Below are positions 58,996-60,000 of a stretch of 60,000 nt of DNA, piece by piece; the stretch's first letter is position 1; each line of letters starts with the position of its first letter. Source of the DNA: Symsagittifera roscoffensis (lineage: Eukaryota > Xenacoelomorpha > Acoela > Convolutidae); contig NC_087062.1 in assembly GCF_963678635.1 (NCBI RefSeq), positions 64,765,253-64,825,252 on the forward strand, written 5' to 3'. The notes below the pieces were generated by a model that ran no database searches, had not been told where the DNA came from, and saw only the letters and a list, made by a program, of their open reading frames with translations. The position numbers and the translations under genes are program-made.

Positions 58996-59430
58996 AAGCC
59001 AACAGACAGTTGGAAAAAAGTCAATGAAGGTAGGTAAGCAGAAACAAAAAACCGACAGATGCCCTTCAAGCTCTTTGAATTTCTACAATAATTTATGATT
59101 GGCAACTTTTTGATAAAATTTACCCAATTTGAGAAAACTGGATCAACAATTAAATTTTTTTTAATTTTGCTGAAAAATCTGCAAAAAAATCCTCTTACGA
59201 AACTAGAAGTCCGTCGCGTTTTTCATGACATTTACACTTTCGCTGTTCGATAGTAGAACTTGCCATCGTTTAACTGAACAGAACTTGAGAAGAAATCAGA
59301 AGTCAAACCGCGAAAAAGTGATTTTGAGCTTTAACAAATTAAGAAACTTTTCCTGAAAAAATCAACGAAAAAAATCATCACAACCTATATAAGAGTCTCA
59401 ACAACATTCATCGACTCTTGATAAAAATAA
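58996..59430 (+). repeat. TATA-bearing repeat, copy D
   Basis: GCCAACAGACAGTTGGAAAA, GATGCCCTTCAAGCTCTTTGA, GAAAACTGGATCAACAA, TCGCTGTTCGATAGTAG, GTCAAACCGCGAAAAAGTG, ACCTATATAAGAGTC (59384-59398) and ATTCATCGACTCTT. It lies 870 bp after copy C in the same orientation. Confidence 0.7.
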
Positions 59431-59924
59431 ATCAAAATCAAATTTGAGCATGAACAACATTTTTTTCTCTGAGAAAAAAAAATCAACACAAGCTAAACTA
59501 GTGGACAAGATTTAGCGCAAACTCGGGTTTCTACCCCCTAAAATGCCTGTTTTCAATATCAACTTTGGACAACGTTCACTTCGAAAATCAGTAAAAAATT
59601 GTACATAGACCGAGAGAAAATGATCAGAGCTACCTTCTATGAAGTTATCAAAGTATGGTTTTCACACAGAGGCGAAGTTGCACTTCGCATACTCAAGCAA
59701 ACATATGTTCAATAACGCTACTGGGAAAAACTGAATAAGTAAAACATTGTGTCTACAAAATTTCTTAAGTGACGCACGCCGATTAGGACGCATTAGCAGT
59801 ACCAGTCAATAGAACAAAAATTACCAACTAACATGTCTCAATTTATAGAGCAGTCTTTGGAGCAGTAATAACATGAAAAAATTAAATGTGATAAAAAGAG
59901 ATTTTTTTTTAATTTGAGATTTTT

Positions 59925-59992
59925 TGTAAAAATCATCCCCTCACACGCCATATTAAGTACAAAGTGATAAATTCCGCTCCTAGTAACAAATG
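59925..59992 (+). repeat. Interspersed repeat end (family of 9830-10580)
   Basis: ATCATCCCCTCACACGCCAT, then ATTAAGTACAAAGTGATAAAT, matching the ends of the two units near 9960 and 10470. It is cut by the window end. Confidence 0.45.
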
Positions 59993-60000
59993 AATTACGG

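Noticed and set aside
1-60000. CRISPR arrays, bacterial operons, prophage
   Set aside because: No regularly spaced identical repeats, no ribosome-binding-site-led compact genes; split genes and LTR/LINE elements show eukaryotic DNA.

Overview
The window is A+T-rich eukaryotic DNA with split genes. The introns use GT/AG splice sites, AATAAA signals follow two genes, there is a 200-N assembly gap, and most of the sequence is decayed transposable elements. The recognisable gene products are animal-type: a tandem pair of claudin/PMP22-like four-span membrane proteins, an EF-hand protein and a syndapin (PACSIN)-type SH3 domain. I infer an invertebrate metazoan nuclear scaffold but cannot name the lineage from the sequence.

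Layout. 1-1950: decayed Ty3/Gypsy gag on the minus strand, with pol presumably running off the left edge. 4.2-4.8 kb: one long minus-strand exon of an unrecognised coiled-coil protein. 4.9-13.9 kb: gene-poor repeat DNA with a G-run, short interspersed repeats and a compact palindromic repeat cluster at 12.54-12.72 kb. 14.0-15.1 kb: a complete three-exon claudin-like gene. 16.4-16.9 kb: its paralogue, cut by the 200-N gap. 18.1-20.2 kb: an interspersed repeat and a large fold-back element with arms of about 490 bp. 20.3-20.85 kb: a coding-like relic that I could not identify.

21.49-39.39 kb is one segment of about 8.95 kb present twice head to tail at roughly 99.8% identity. Each copy carries about 3.9 kb of flanking DNA plus a minus-strand Ty3/Gypsy LTR retrotransposon. 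The right-hand element (34360-40062) is structurally complete: two LTRs, a TGGCGC primer-binding site, a purine-rich tract and a 4-bp CAGC target duplication. The left-hand element lacks its 5' end. Its two LTRs have diverged far more than the two copies of the segment, so an old, inactive insertion was duplicated recently, or is doubled in the assembly.

41.1-42.5 kb: a complete three-exon EF-hand gene. 43.4-46.0 kb: a minus-strand APE/RT LINE. 46.46-47.95 kb: a 3' LINE fragment inserted between two copies of a ~360-bp repeat. 47.96-51.9 kb: several interspersed repeats, each present twice. 52.48-52.68 kb: the terminal SH3 exon of a syndapin gene. 53-60 kb: fold-back-family fragments, a (TC)23 microsatellite, a tRNA-like relic and several copies of a repeat carrying a TATATAAGAGTC promoter-like motif.

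The host genes have no evident functional connection to one another, except the claudin-like pair, which are tandem paralogues. No prokaryotic operon, CRISPR array or intact tRNA/rRNA was seen. The most unusual features are the recent tandem duplication, the short templated insertion at the LINE-fragment junction, the fold-back family and the TATA-bearing repeat family.
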